A stretch of 64,000 nucleotides of DNA from JAGVSZ01 sp035456405 (lineage in GTDB: Bacteria > Pseudomonadota > Gammaproteobacteria > Burkholderiales > SG8-39). How positions within the stretch are numbered: the stretch's first letter is position 1; every line of letters begins with the position of its first letter. Positions 7,004 to 15,959 of this stretch are shown here, in pieces. The DNA lies in NCBI GenBank assembly GCA_035456405.1, contig DATIDG010000032.1:1-64000 (forward strand), in the 5' to 3' direction. The position numbers and the translations under genes are program-made. The notes beneath the pieces were generated by a model that was not told the origin of the DNA, searched no databases, and saw only the letters and a list, made by a program, of their open reading frames with translations.

Positions 7004-9352
7004 ATGAGCGCCGCGCCCGAATACCTCCAGCCAGGAAAGAGCCAGTGGATCGGCAAGCCCGTCCGTCGCCTCGAGGACCAGCACCTCATGACGGGCCGGG
7101 GCAGGTTCACCGACGACGTCACCCTCCCGAACCTCGCGCACTGCGCCTTCGCGCGCTCGCCGCACGCGCACGCTCGCATCGCGCGGATCGACACCGTGGC
7201 GGCGCGGAACGCGCCGGGCGTGCTCGCGGTGTTCACCGGCGCCGACCTGATTGCGGACGGCGTCAACCCGCTCCCCTTCGCGCAGATGCACAAGCGGCCC
7301 GACGGCTCGCCGATCGTCGCGCCGCCGCGCTACCCACTTACCGCCGACGCGGCCCGATTCGTCGGCAACGCGTTCGCGATGGTGATCGCGGAGACCCGCA
7401 ACCAGGCGAAGGACGGGGCGGAGCTCGTCGAGGTCGAGTGGGAGGAGCTGCCCGCGATCGTCGAGGCCGTCGACGCCGCGCGGGCCGACGCGCCCAAGCA
7501 CTGGGAGCCGGCGTTCGCGCCGGAGTACGGCAACATCGCCGCGATCTACCGCGTCGGCGATCTGGCGAAAGTGGACGCCGCGTTCGCCGCCGCGCGCAAG
7601 GTCGTGTCGATCCACATCGTCAACAATCGCATCGTCTCGAACCCGATCGAGCCGAAGGCGGCGATCGCGACGTACGACGCGGCGACGCAGTCGTTCACGC
7701 TGTGGTGCCCGACGCAGAACACCCACCTCATGCTGGCGCAGCTCGCCGAGAGCGTGCTCAAGGTGCCGAAGGACAAGTTCCGCGTGATCTGCGGCGACCT
7801 CGGCGGCGGCTTCGGGACGCGCGTGTGGCCGTACCCCGAGTACGCCGCGGTGGCATACGCCGCGCGCAAGGTCGGCCGCCCGGTGAAGTGGCTCGCCGAC
7901 CGCTCGGAGACGTTCCTCTCCGACGCGCACGGCCGCGACCACGTGAGCGAGGCCTCGGTCGCGATCGACGCCGAGCACCGCTTCACCGCGATGCGCATCA
8001 GGACCTACGCGAACGTCGGCGCTTACCTGTCGAACTTCGGCGCTGCCGTCCCCGCGATGTCGGGCGCGCGCGCGCCGACCGGCGTGTACCGCATCCCGCT
8101 GCTCCACCAGGAAGTGCGGATGATGTTCACCAACACCGGCCCGGTCGACGCGTATCGCGGCGCCGGGCGTCCGGAGGCGGGGTACCTCGTCGAGCGCCTG
8201 GTGAGCCGCGCAGCGATCGAGCTCGGGCTCGACCAGGCGGAGCTGCGGCGCCGGAACGCGGTCCGCCGCGCGGACATCCCATACAAGAACGCGGTGGGCT
8301 CCACCTTCGACTCGGGCGACTTCGCCGGCGTGCTCGAGAAGGCGCTCGCCGCGGCGGACTGGAACGGATTCCCGGCGCGGAAGAGCGCTGCGAAGAAGCG
8401 CGGCCTGCTCGCCGGACGCGGGATCGGCTGCTACGTCGAAGTGACCGGCAGCGCCAATCTCAGCGAGACCGTGGACGTCACGGTGACGGGCGACGGCCGC
8501 GTGATCGTCGTGTCGGGCACGCAGTCGATGGGCACCGGGCTCTGGACTGCGTACGCGCAGATAGTGGCCGAGCGGCTCGGCGTCGCGCCCGAGACGGTGA
8601 CGCTGATCCAGGGCGACACGTCGATCGTGAAGACGGGAGGCGGCAGCGGCGGCTCGCGCTCGCTGCAGGTCGGCGGTGGCGCGGTGCTCGCCGGCGCGAA
8701 CGCCACGGTCGAGACTGGCCGCAAGCTCGCCGCCGCCGCGCTCGAAGCGGCGGAGGGCGACATCGAGTTCCGCGCCGGGCGGTTCGTGATCGGCGGGACC
8801 GATCGCGGCATCGGGCTCTTCGAGCTCGCGAAGCGCCAGCCCGAAGCAAAGTTCGTCGCGAGCGGAAGCGAAACGGCCAAGGACCAGACCTGGCCGAACG
8901 GCTGCCAGGTCGCGGAGGTCGAGATCGACCCCGAGACGGGCGTCGTGAGCGTCACGCGCCACGTCGCGGTCGACGACATCGGGCGGGTGATGAACCCGCT
9001 CATCGCACACGGCCAGATCGAGGGCGGGATCGTGCAGGGGATCGGCCAGGCGCTCGTCGAGCGCACGGTATACGACCCGGATAGCGGGCAGCTCCTCACC
9101 GGCTCCCTCGCGGACTACGCGATGCCGCGTGCCGACGACGTCCCGGATCTCGTCTGCGCGTTCGACGAGTCCTCGCCTACCGCATTCAACGTGCTCGGCG
9201 CGAAAGGCGTTGGCGAATCGGGCGTGCACGGCGCGGTGCCGGCGGTGGTGAACGCTGTGATCGATGCGCTCGGCGAGCTGGGGATAAGGGAAATCGACAT
9301 GCCGGTCACGCGCGAGAAGGTGTGGCGTGCGATTCGCGATGCTCGCGCGTGA
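7004..9352 (+). CDS. xanthine dehydrogenase family, molybdopterin-binding large subunit (orphan)
   Basis: A 782-residue CoxL/XdhB-type molybdenum hydroxylase subunit. The N-terminal a/b hammerhead region begins with IGKPVRRLEDQHLMTGRGRF. GDLGGGFGTR and VDAYRGAGRPEAGYLVERL are the usual cofactor-pocket motifs, and the C-terminal GVGESG supplies the catalytic glutamate. The YRGAGR form is that of general hydroxylases, not of true CO dehydrogenase (which has AYRCSFR). These enzymes hydroxylate N-heterocycles or aldehydes and need a 2Fe-2S subunit and usually an FAD subunit. Neither is adjacent, so partners must lie elsewhere; the set at 26514-30162 has its own large subunit. Substrate unknown. 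Confidence 0.85.
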   Translation: MSAAPEYLQPGKSQWIGKPVRRLEDQHLMTGRGRFTDDVTLPNLAHCAFARSPHAHARIARIDTVAARNAPGVLAVFTGADLIADGVNPLPFAQMHKRPDGSPIVAPPRYPLTADAARFVGNAFAMVIAETRNQAKDGAELVEVEWEELPAIVEAVDAARADAPKHWEPAFAPEYGNIAAIYRVGDLAKVDAAFAAARKVVSIHIVNNRIVSNPIEPKAAIATYDAATQSFTLWCPTQNTHLMLAQLAESVLKVPKDKFRVICGDLGGGFGTRVWPYPEYAAVAYAARKVGRPVKWLADRSETFLSDAHGRDHVSEASVAIDAEHRFTAMRIRTYANVGAYLSNFGAAVPAMSGARAPTGVYRIPLLHQEVRMMFTNTGPVDAYRGAGRPEAGYLVERLVSRAAIELGLDQAELRRRNAVRRADIPYKNAVGSTFDSGDFAGVLEKALAAADWNGFPARKSAAKKRGLLAGRGIGCYVEVTGSANLSETVDVTVTGDGRVIVVSGTQSMGTGLWTAYAQIVAERLGVAPETVTLIQGDTSIVKTGGGSGGSRSLQVGGGAVLAGANATVETGRKLAAAALEAAEGDIEFRAGRFVIGGTDRGIGLFELAKRQPEAKFVASGSETAKDQTWPNGCQVAEVEIDPETGVVSVTRHVAVDDIGRVMNPLIAHGQIEGGIVQGIGQALVERTVYDPDSGQLLTGSLADYAMPRADDVPDLVCAFDESSPTAFNVLGAKGVGESGVHGAVPAVVNAVIDALGELGIREIDMPVTREKVWRAIRDARA

Positions 9353-9731
9353 CAGGCCCTCGCGGAAAGCTCATCGGACGCTGAGGGTCGCGGCCTTCTA
9401 GGACGGGTCCTGCCAGCATTGAAACGGACCCCAGGACCTTCGGGTCGATCGCCTGGCGCGCGATGGCGAGCGTGTCGAGGCTTTCCTTTCAATGGTTGGC
9501 TCGGCGAACCGCGCAATCTCGCCGGCCGGCGCGCAATCGCGCTGACCGTATTCGAGCCCCGGATTCTGGAATCGCGGCGACCCGCGGAAGGCGATCCGTC
9601 GACAAATCCTGGCGTACTGATGGCGCTGCGTACTCTCCATTGATCACGGTGCGCGACCGCGTGGTGCATGCGGGCTGCGCCGGAACCGGTCCAGGCGGAC
9701 AATCGCGGCTCGCACGGACGCCAGCGGCAAA
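9353..9731. other. 379-bp intergenic region, no gene recognised
   Basis: Short open frames occur on both strands but none has a family match I recognise, a good ribosome-binding site or normal codon use for its neighbours. A GGTCCTG...CAGGACC dyad spans roughly 9404-9440. The base composition is slightly less GC-rich than the flanking genes. It could be a promoter region or a decayed insertion, and I cannot decide which. Confidence 0.4.
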
Positions 9732-10727
9732 ATGACGATCGACTTTCCGGCCCCCGAGAAGGGCCTCACCGCCGTCCCCGGCCTGAAAGTCGGCCACCAC
9801 ACGCTTGCCGAACGTCCGACGGGCTGTACCGTGATCCTCGCGGAAGACGGCGTGCTCGCGGCCGTCGACGTGCGCGGCGGCGCACCGGGCACGCGCGAGA
9901 CCGACCTGCTCGATCCGAGCAACACCGTCCAGCGGGTCCATGCGATCGTGCTCTCAGGAGGCAGCGCATTCGGGCTCGACGCCGCGTCCGGTGTCGTGCG
10001 CTTCCTCGAGGAGCGCGGCGTGGGGTTCGACGTCGGCGTCGCGAAGGTGCCGATCGTGCCGGCGGCCGTCCTGTTCGACCTCGTCGTAGGCGACAAAGCG
10101 CATGTCCGACCGACCGCGGATAGCGGCTATCGCGCGGCGCAGGCGGCGACCGATGGACCGGTTGCGGAGGGCAACGTCGGCGCCGGCGCGGGCGCGACGG
10201 TGGGAAAGATCGCGGGATTTGCGCGCGCCATGAAGAGCGGGATCGGGACCGCTTCCGTCACTCTCCCCGACGGCCTGATCGTCGCGGCGCTCGTCGCGGT
10301 GAACGCGGTGGGGGACGTCCTCGATCCCGCGACCGGCCGGCTCATCGCCGGCGTTCGCACCGACGACGGGCGCGCGCTTGCGGACGCGCGGACGCTCCTC
10401 CGGACAGGCGGTTTTGGTCCGCTCGGCCGGCCGGGGGAACACACCACGATCGGCGTCGTGGCGACCAATGCAATGCTCGACAAGGCGCAGGCGCGCAAGG
10501 TGGCGCAGATGGCGCAGGACGGATTCGCGCGGACGATCGTGCCCGCGCACACGCCGCTCGACGGCGATACCATCTTCGCGCTTGCGACCGGCGGCCTGCC
10601 GGGTGAGGCCGACACCATGACTATTGGCGCCCTCGCAGCTGACGTGATGCACACGGCCGTCGTGCGCGCGGTCCGCGCGGCGACCGGGCTGCGCGGCCTG
10701 CCGGCGGCGCGCGATCTAACGCCGTGA
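9732..10727 (+). CDS. P1 family peptidase (DmpA / NylC-like N-terminal nucleophile hydrolase)
   Basis: A 331-residue member of peptidase family S58. Typical stretches are GLTAVPGLKVGHHT at the N-terminus, IVLSGGSAFGLDAASGV around residues 72-88 and GNVGAGAGATVGK around 147-159. These enzymes cleave themselves before a Ser/Thr that becomes the nucleophile and act as D-aminopeptidases, beta-peptidyl aminopeptidases or 6-aminohexanoate oligomer hydrolases. The likely nucleophile is Thr238 in HTTIGVVATNA. NylC-type enzymes have Asn immediately before this Thr; here it is His237. Its stop overlaps a GTG, and a co-transcribed cupin-rhodanese gene follows. Confidence 0.85.
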   Translation: MTIDFPAPEKGLTAVPGLKVGHHTLAERPTGCTVILAEDGVLAAVDVRGGAPGTRETDLLDPSNTVQRVHAIVLSGGSAFGLDAASGVVRFLEERGVGFDVGVAKVPIVPAAVLFDLVVGDKAHVRPTADSGYRAAQAATDGPVAEGNVGAGAGATVGKIAGFARAMKSGIGTASVTLPDGLIVAALVAVNAVGDVLDPATGRLIAGVRTDDGRALADARTLLRTGGFGPLGRPGEHTTIGVVATNAMLDKAQARKVAQMAQDGFARTIVPAHTPLDGDTIFALATGGLPGEADTMTIGALAADVMHTAVVRAVRAATGLRGLPAARDLTP

Positions 10728-10741
10728 CCAGGAGAGACACG

Positions 10742-12919
10742 ATGTCGATCACAGACCAACGCGCCGCGGCCGTGGCCGCAACGATCGAGACGGCACGCGG
10801 CATCGTCGCGCAAATGGGCGTGACGCGCGCCGCGCTCGATGCACTCAAGCCGGTGCTTGTCGCGCTCGGCGAGCGCGGCGACCTCTTTCCTCCGGAGCAC
10901 TTCCGGATCCCGGCCGGCCGCGCGAACGGGATCTTCCATCTCGCCGAGGATGCGGACGGCTCGTTCGCGCTCTACGGCTCGGCCGGCCTGCCGGGCGCGA
11001 AGCAGCTGCCCCACGATCACACCACCTGGGCGGTGATCGCCGGCGTCTTCGGCGACGAGCACAACGTGTTCTATCGCCGCAGTGACGACGGATCCGTCCC
11101 GGGACGCGGCACGCTGGAAAGGATCGGGGAGACGACCGTGCGCAAGGGCAGCGCCTGCACGCTGATGCCCGACGACTTCCACACGATCGAAACGCGCGGC
11201 GACGGACCGAAACTGCATCTGCATCTTTACGGGCGCACGCTTGAAGACCTGCCGGGACGCATCGGCTTCGAGAGCGACGCGGGCGGCGCATACCGGCGCT
11301 TCATGGCGAAACCCGAGATCGTCAGCCCGCTCGTCACTGCGCCGGAGCTGCGCGCGATGCTCGGCGACGGCGCGGAGCTCGCGCTGCTCGACGTGCGCGA
11401 GGAGGGCGTCTTCGCAAAGGCGCACCTGCTCACCGCGGCAAACCTCCCGCTGTCACGCTTGGAGATGCGGCTCGACGCAATGGTGCCGCGTCGCTCGACG
11501 CGCATCGTGCTTTGCGACGACGACCAGGGCCCGCACGAAAATGCGGCACAGCGCGCGGCTGCGATCATGCGCCGGTTCGGGTATCGCCACATCTCGGTGC
11601 TCGCGGGCGGCGTGGGCGCATGGAAGGCGGCGGGGTTCGAGCTCTTCTCCGGCGTGTACGTGCCGAGCAAGGCGTTCGGCGAATTTATCGAGCACGAGTG
11701 CGGGACCCCGCGCATCGGCGCTGCCGAGCTGAAGGCCAAGATCGACGCGGGCGAGGATGTCGTAATCCTCGACTCGCGCCCGATGGACGAGTTCCGGGTG
11801 ATGAACATCCCCGGCGCCGCCGATTGCCCGGGCGCGGAACTCGTCTATCGCGTCCACGAGGTCGTGAAGCGCCCCGAGACGCTGGTGGTGGTGAACTGTG
11901 CCGGACGCACGCGCTCGATCATCGGCGCGCAGTCGCTGATCAACGCCGGCATTCCGAACAAGGTCGTGGCGCTCAAGAACGGCACCATGGGCTGGCATCT
12001 CGCCGGGCTCCCGCTCGAGCACGGCGCGACGCGACATGCACCGGCGCCGGGCGAAAGCGCGCTGGCGATGGCGCGCGCAGCCTCCGCACGGGTCGCCGAG
12101 CGATTCGGCGTGAGGCGCATCGGCGTTGCGGAGCTTGATCGCACGCGAGCGGATCCCTCGCGGACGCTCTACTGCTTCGATGTGCGCAGCCCGGACGAGT
12201 ACCGCGCCGGCCATCGGGCCGGGTTTGCGAGCGCGCCCGGCGGTCAGCTCGTGCAGGCGACCGACGTCTACGCCGCGGTTCGCAATGCGCGCATCGTCCT
12301 TGCCGACACTGATGGGGTGCGCGCCACGATGACCGCATCGTGGCTGCTGCAGATGGGTTGGCCCGAGGTGCACGTGCTCGACCACACCGCGCCGACCGGG
12401 ACGCTCGTCCAGGGCGCCGGCGCGCCGCGGGTACTCGGCCTGGACGGCACGAAGCCCGACGAGATCGATGCGCCGGCGCTGAAGCGGCTGCTCGATGCGG
12501 GCGAGGCGACACTCGTGGACTTCGCGACCAGCCTCGAGTATCGCGATGCACACATCCCGGGCGCGCACTTCGCCGTGCGCAGCCGGCTACGCGTGGCGTT
12601 TGCGCGCATCGACCCGGCGAAGCGCTATGTCTTCACCTCGCCAAGCGGGACGCTCGCGCAGCTCGCGGCGCTCGACGCGGGGGCGCTGACCGACGCACCG
12701 GTGCAGGTGCTCGCGGGCGGCACCGCCTCGTGGAAGGCGGCTGGTTTCCCGTTGGAGGCTGGCAGCCTCGCCGCCGAGACCGACGACGTGTACTACAAGC
12801 CCTACGATCGCCGGACGCAGATCGAGCAGGCGATGCAGGACTACCTCGACTGGGAGGTCACGCTGGTGGAGCAGCTGAAGCGGGAGCCTTATCTCGCGTT
12901 CCGCACCGCTCACGCCTGA
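10742..12919 (+). CDS. cysteine dioxygenase-like cupin fused to four rhodanese domains
   Basis: A 725-residue modular cytoplasmic protein. Residues about 30-190 form a cupin related to cysteine dioxygenase, with HDHTTW (H91, H93) and a later HLHLYG (H159, H161) supplying the expected iron ligands. Four rhodanese-like domains follow. Domain 1 (about 197-302) has a Cys at 258 but a poor loop. Domain 2 (about 323-425) has an intact active loop CAGRTR at 386-391. Domain 3 (about 457-548) has Ala521 where the Cys should be. Domain 4 (about 575-672) also lacks the Cys. Oxidation of a sulfur or persulfide substrate coupled to sulfane transfer is likely. The start is the ATG after CAGGAGA, not the GTG at 10724. 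Confidence 0.8.
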   Translation: MSITDQRAAAVAATIETARGIVAQMGVTRAALDALKPVLVALGERGDLFPPEHFRIPAGRANGIFHLAEDADGSFALYGSAGLPGAKQLPHDHTTWAVIAGVFGDEHNVFYRRSDDGSVPGRGTLERIGETTVRKGSACTLMPDDFHTIETRGDGPKLHLHLYGRTLEDLPGRIGFESDAGGAYRRFMAKPEIVSPLVTAPELRAMLGDGAELALLDVREEGVFAKAHLLTAANLPLSRLEMRLDAMVPRRSTRIVLCDDDQGPHENAAQRAAAIMRRFGYRHISVLAGGVGAWKAAGFELFSGVYVPSKAFGEFIEHECGTPRIGAAELKAKIDAGEDVVILDSRPMDEFRVMNIPGAADCPGAELVYRVHEVVKRPETLVVVNCAGRTRSIIGAQSLINAGIPNKVVALKNGTMGWHLAGLPLEHGATRHAPAPGESALAMARAASARVAERFGVRRIGVAELDRTRADPSRTLYCFDVRSPDEYRAGHRAGFASAPGGQLVQATDVYAAVRNARIVLADTDGVRATMTASWLLQMGWPEVHVLDHTAPTGTLVQGAGAPRVLGLDGTKPDEIDAPALKRLLDAGEATLVDFATSLEYRDAHIPGAHFAVRSRLRVAFARIDPAKRYVFTSPSGTLAQLAALDAGALTDAPVQVLAGGTASWKAAGFPLEAGSLAAETDDVYYKPYDRRTQIEQAMQDYLDWEVTLVEQLKREPYLAFRTAHA

Positions 12920-12920
12920 T

Positions 12921-13787
12921 TCAGGACGCGAGCCGTGCGCACCACCGCTCGATCGCCTCGCGCACCGCGACCGGCTGCTCCGTCAGCGGCCAGTGGTAGG
13001 CATCGAGGCGCTCGATCTCGAGACGAGGCAACGCGTGCAGCAGCCGTTCGGTCGCCTCGAGGTCGGTGAACGTGATCCCGTTCGAGAGCAGCGCGAGCAC
13101 CGGCGCGCCGATCGCCGCGAGGGGCGGGAGCGGACGCACGAGCTCGACGACGTCCTGCAGGTAGGTGGCGGTCGGGACGAACTCGAGGTCGGCGAAGGGC
13201 GACCCATAGCGGCGCAGGAGCGCGTCGGCGCGGCCCGCGGCGAGCAGCTCCCTGCGCGTCGCGGCGTCGAGCTCGCGCAGGTCGAGCGCCGGCAGGCGGC
13301 GTCGATGCAAACCGAGGCGATTGAGAAGCCGTGCGGCCCCAATCAGCGGGCGCGCAAGCGGCGCGATGCGGCCAATCCAGCGCGCGCGCCCGTGCAAGGC
13401 CTCCGGCACCACCGGATCGATGAGCGCGATCCCCGCGACGCGCGCCGGGTGCCGCGCCGCGAAATGCACGGCCAGGTTCGCCCCGAGGCTGTGCCCGACG
13501 GGCACCGCCCGCCGATAGCCCTCCGCGTCGAGGATCGCCGCGAGATCGTCGCTCCAGCGCTCCATGCCGACGGCAGAGCGCGTGAGCGACCCGCCGTGCC
13601 CGCGCAGATCGACGCGCAGGAGGTCCCACGATGCCCTGAGCGACGTTTGTTCGACGAACTCCGACCAGCGCGTGAGGTTGCTCGCGACGCCGTGGAGCAG
13701 GACGAGCGGCGCTCGCCCGGTCCCCGCGCGCAGCAGGCGGTAGCGGAGCGCAACGCCCTCGATGGCCAGCGTGCGCGGAACATCCAT
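12921..13787 (-). CDS. alpha/beta hydrolase
   Basis: A 288-residue protein of the alpha/beta hydrolase fold. It has an oxyanion-hole HGVASN motif after VLLHG, a nucleophile elbow GHSLGAN with Ser at about residue 99, an aspartate after a LSNG strand and a late histidine in DAYHWPL. The fold covers esterases, C-C hydrolases and dehalogenases, and the substrate cannot be assigned. The 3' end is 1 bp from the convergent cupin-rhodanese gene. Only 4 bp separate its start from the end of the upstream reductase, so the two are probably one transcript. Confidence 0.82.
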   Translation of the reverse strand: MDVPRTLAIEGVALRYRLLRAGTGRAPLVLLHGVASNLTRWSEFVEQTSLRASWDLLRVDLRGHGGSLTRSAVGMERWSDDLAAILDAEGYRRAVPVGHSLGANLAVHFAARHPARVAGIALIDPVVPEALHGRARWIGRIAPLARPLIGAARLLNRLGLHRRRLPALDLRELDAATRRELLAAGRADALLRRYGSPFADLEFVPTATYLQDVVELVRPLPPLAAIGAPVLALLSNGITFTDLEATERLLHALPRLEIERLDAYHWPLTEQPVAVREAIERWCARLAS

Positions 13788-13791
13788 CCTG

Positions 13792-14858
13792 CTACGGCAC
13801 GATGCGTTCTTCCCGGAAGCGCCGCAGCAGGCGCACGAACATCTCCTCGCTGTCCACGACGTCGTTGAACCCGTGCAGGCGCGATTTCGTCACGTTCGAC
13901 ATCACGTCCCAGTCGCAGCCGAACACGTAGTCGCCGAACGGCCAGGCGACGATCTCGTCGAAGCGGTAGGGCTTTAGGCCGTACTTCGCGACCATCCGGT
14001 CCCAGAGCGCGCCCTTGTCCGCCATGTGCTGCACGAGCGAGATCGTCTGCACGTCGCCGACGGGCATATCGAACGCGCTAGCGATCTTCGGCCACAGGTT
14101 GCACCAGCGGAAATAGTCGCCGTTGGTGATGTTGAACGCCTGGTTCGCGCACCGCGGCTCGATCGCAGCCCAGAGCGCGGCGTTCGCGAGATGCGTCGAC
14201 TCGGTGACCTGATAGATCGAGCGGAACGCCCCCGGCTTGCCGGGGAAGCGCAGCGGCAGCCCGAGCTCCTTGCTGATCGCCGCGTACACCGCGATCACCG
14301 GGACGATGCTCATCGCAGTCCCGGGCGCGAACCCGCACAGGGTCTGGGGGCGGAGCTCCGTCCAGCTCCAGCGCTTGCCGCGCTGGTGATCGGCGAGCCA
14401 GTCGATCTGGTCGAAGTAGTAGTCCGGCGGCATGTGCCGCGGGTCGTCCTCGCGCGCCGGGGTCCTGAACGGCCCGAGGTGCGAGCCGTAGTACTTCGTT
14501 CCGGTGACGAGCACGACGCGCTCGAGCCTCGTCGAGGCGCGGTCGATCGCGCTCACGGAGTTCACCAGCATGTCGCGGTTCGCGACGATGTTCGTCGCAT
14601 AGCTGGCGGCAGCGCCGGCGGACGCCTGGAACGCCGCGTAGAAGACGTGCGTGACATCCTTCAGGCCGGCCAGCTTTGCCGCGACCTCGCGCGTGTCGAG
14701 GACGTCCACCGCGATGTAGCGCACGTTCGGGCCGTCCGCGCCCTTGCGGCGCGAAAGCCCGACCACGTGCCAATTCGGAAGACTCGCCAGCTTCTCGACG
14801 ATGTAGCGCCCGATGACGCCGAGGGCGCCGACGAGACGGCGGTCTTGGGAGTGCTCAT
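13792..14858 (-). pseudogene. PRISE-type NAD(P)H-dependent reductase, frameshifted near the 5' end
   Basis: Most of the gene (13792-14835) encodes an SDR protein of the progesterone 5-beta-reductase/iridoid synthase-like (PRISE) group. TGTKYYGSHLGPF, DYYFDQIDWL and ELRPQTLCGFAPG correspond to the family's conserved motifs. The nucleotide-binding turn LVGALGVIGRYIVEKL is in this frame, but no start codon lies in frame upstream of it. The only good start, the ATG at 14858 (reading MSTPKTA), is in another frame. Adding one base near 14836-14837 would join the two into a normal N-terminus of about 355 residues in all. This is either a real inactivating indel or a sequencing error. PRISE enzymes reduce enones. 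Confidence 0.75.
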
Positions 14859-14936
14859 GGACGGAGGTGGCGCGCGCACCGGGGAGCGCGACATTCTACC
14901 CGCGCGGGTCGGCTTGCCCGCGCGCGGGGGAATGCC

Positions 14937-15872
14937 TCACCGAGCGGCCGGCACCCCGCGCGCCGACCTCTCGGCGAAGAGCGACGCGATCACGCCGCGG
15001 AGCCACTTGTTCGCCTCGTCGTGATGAAACCGCGAGTGCCAATGCTGCTTCACGTCGGCCCGGGGCACGCGGATGGGCGGACGCAAGAGCTTGAGATCGG
15101 CCATCTTCGCGAAGCTCCGCGCCACCGCGTAGGGAACGGTCACCACGAGATCCGACTCGGCGATCAGGAGGGGAATCGCCAGGAAGTGCGGTACGGAGAG
15201 CGCGATGCGCCGGCTCAGGCCCTGCTCGGCGAGCGCCTGCTCGAACAGCTCGTGGCTTTTGCCCTCCTGCTGCACGACGACGTGGCTCTCCTCGAGGAAC
15301 TGCTTCTTCGTGAGCGGCTCGCGGATGCGCGGGTGGTCCTTGCGCACCAGGCTCACGAACGAATGGCTGAAGAGCCGCTGCTGATAGATCGCCGCGCCCT
15401 GCAGGCGGGGGAAGTATCCGACCGCGAGGTCCACGTCGCCGGCGCGAAGCGCTTCCTCGAGCTCGCCGGGCGGCGTCGAGACGGTGCGGAGGTTCGCGCT
15501 GGGCGCGACGCGCGCGAGATGGGACCGGATCGCCGGCAGGAAGACGAGCTCGCCGATGTCCGCCATGTTCAACGTGAAGGTGCGCTCGGTCTGCGCGGGG
15601 TCGAAGCGCGGCGGGACGAGCAGGTCGTTCTTCACCCGGTCCAGGATCTCCTGGACCGCCGGCGCGAGCGCCTCGGCGCGCGGCGTCGGCCGCACGCCGT
15701 GGGCGGCGCGGATGAACAGCGGGTTCGCGAACGCCGCGCGCAGCTTCGCGAGCGCCGCGCTCACCGCCGGCTGGCTCATGTCGAGCGCCTCGGCGGCGCG
15801 CGACACGCTGCGCAGGCGCAGCAGCGCGTCGAGCACGACCAGCAGGTTCAGATCGAGCGTTCTGATATCCAC
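14937..15872 (-). CDS. LysR family transcriptional regulator
   Basis: A 311-residue LysR-type regulator. The N-terminal winged helix-turn-helix spans about residues 1-65 (DLNLLVVLDALLRLRSVSRAAE, then MSQPAVSAALAKLR), followed by an effector-binding domain of periplasmic-binding-protein type. The NodD-like N-terminus MDIRTLDLNLL is typical of the subgroup controlling aromatic catabolism. It is divergent from the Bug-receptor/feruloyl-CoA synthase operon with an 87-bp gap, so it most likely controls that operon, with a hydroxycinnamate or its CoA ester as inducer (inferred). It starts at GTG 15872, with no better start visible. Confidence 0.88.
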   Translation of the reverse strand: MDIRTLDLNLLVVLDALLRLRSVSRAAEALDMSQPAVSAALAKLRAAFANPLFIRAAHGVRPTPRAEALAPAVQEILDRVKNDLLVPPRFDPAQTERTFTLNMADIGELVFLPAIRSHLARVAPSANLRTVSTPPGELEEALRAGDVDLAVGYFPRLQGAAIYQQRLFSHSFVSLVRKDHPRIREPLTKKQFLEESHVVVQQEGKSHELFEQALAEQGLSRRIALSVPHFLAIPLLIAESDLVVTVPYAVARSFAKMADLKLLRPPIRVPRADVKQHWHSRFHHDEANKWLRGVIASLFAERSARGVPAAR

Positions 15873-15874
15873 GT

Positions 15875-15905
15875 CACGGATATCTCATATACGCCATATC
15901 GCGTG
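15875..15905. promoter_or_regulatory. possible LysR operator in the divergent intergenic region
   Basis: CACGGATAT at 15875-15883 and ATATCGCGTG at 15896-15905 form an imperfect inverted repeat with a 12-bp centre, AT-rich for this genome. It sits between the divergently read LysR gene and the Bug-receptor operon, where LysR proteins usually bind. Sequence inference only. Confidence 0.35.
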
Positions 15906-15959
15906 GACAGATTGTAGCGCGACGTGCAGCATGCCCACGCCTTCAGAGGAGGGGTCGAG

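Noticed and set aside
6998..9229. Long open frame on the minus strand opposite the molybdenum hydroxylase gene (743 codons)
   Set aside because: It is the antisense of a clear gene. In very GC-rich coding DNA such frames lack stops by composition, and the translation is Arg/His/Asp-rich with no family features.
9353..9731. Insertion-sequence remnant
   Set aside because: No transposase fragment, terminal inverted repeat or target duplication could be recognised; a short dyad alone is not enough.
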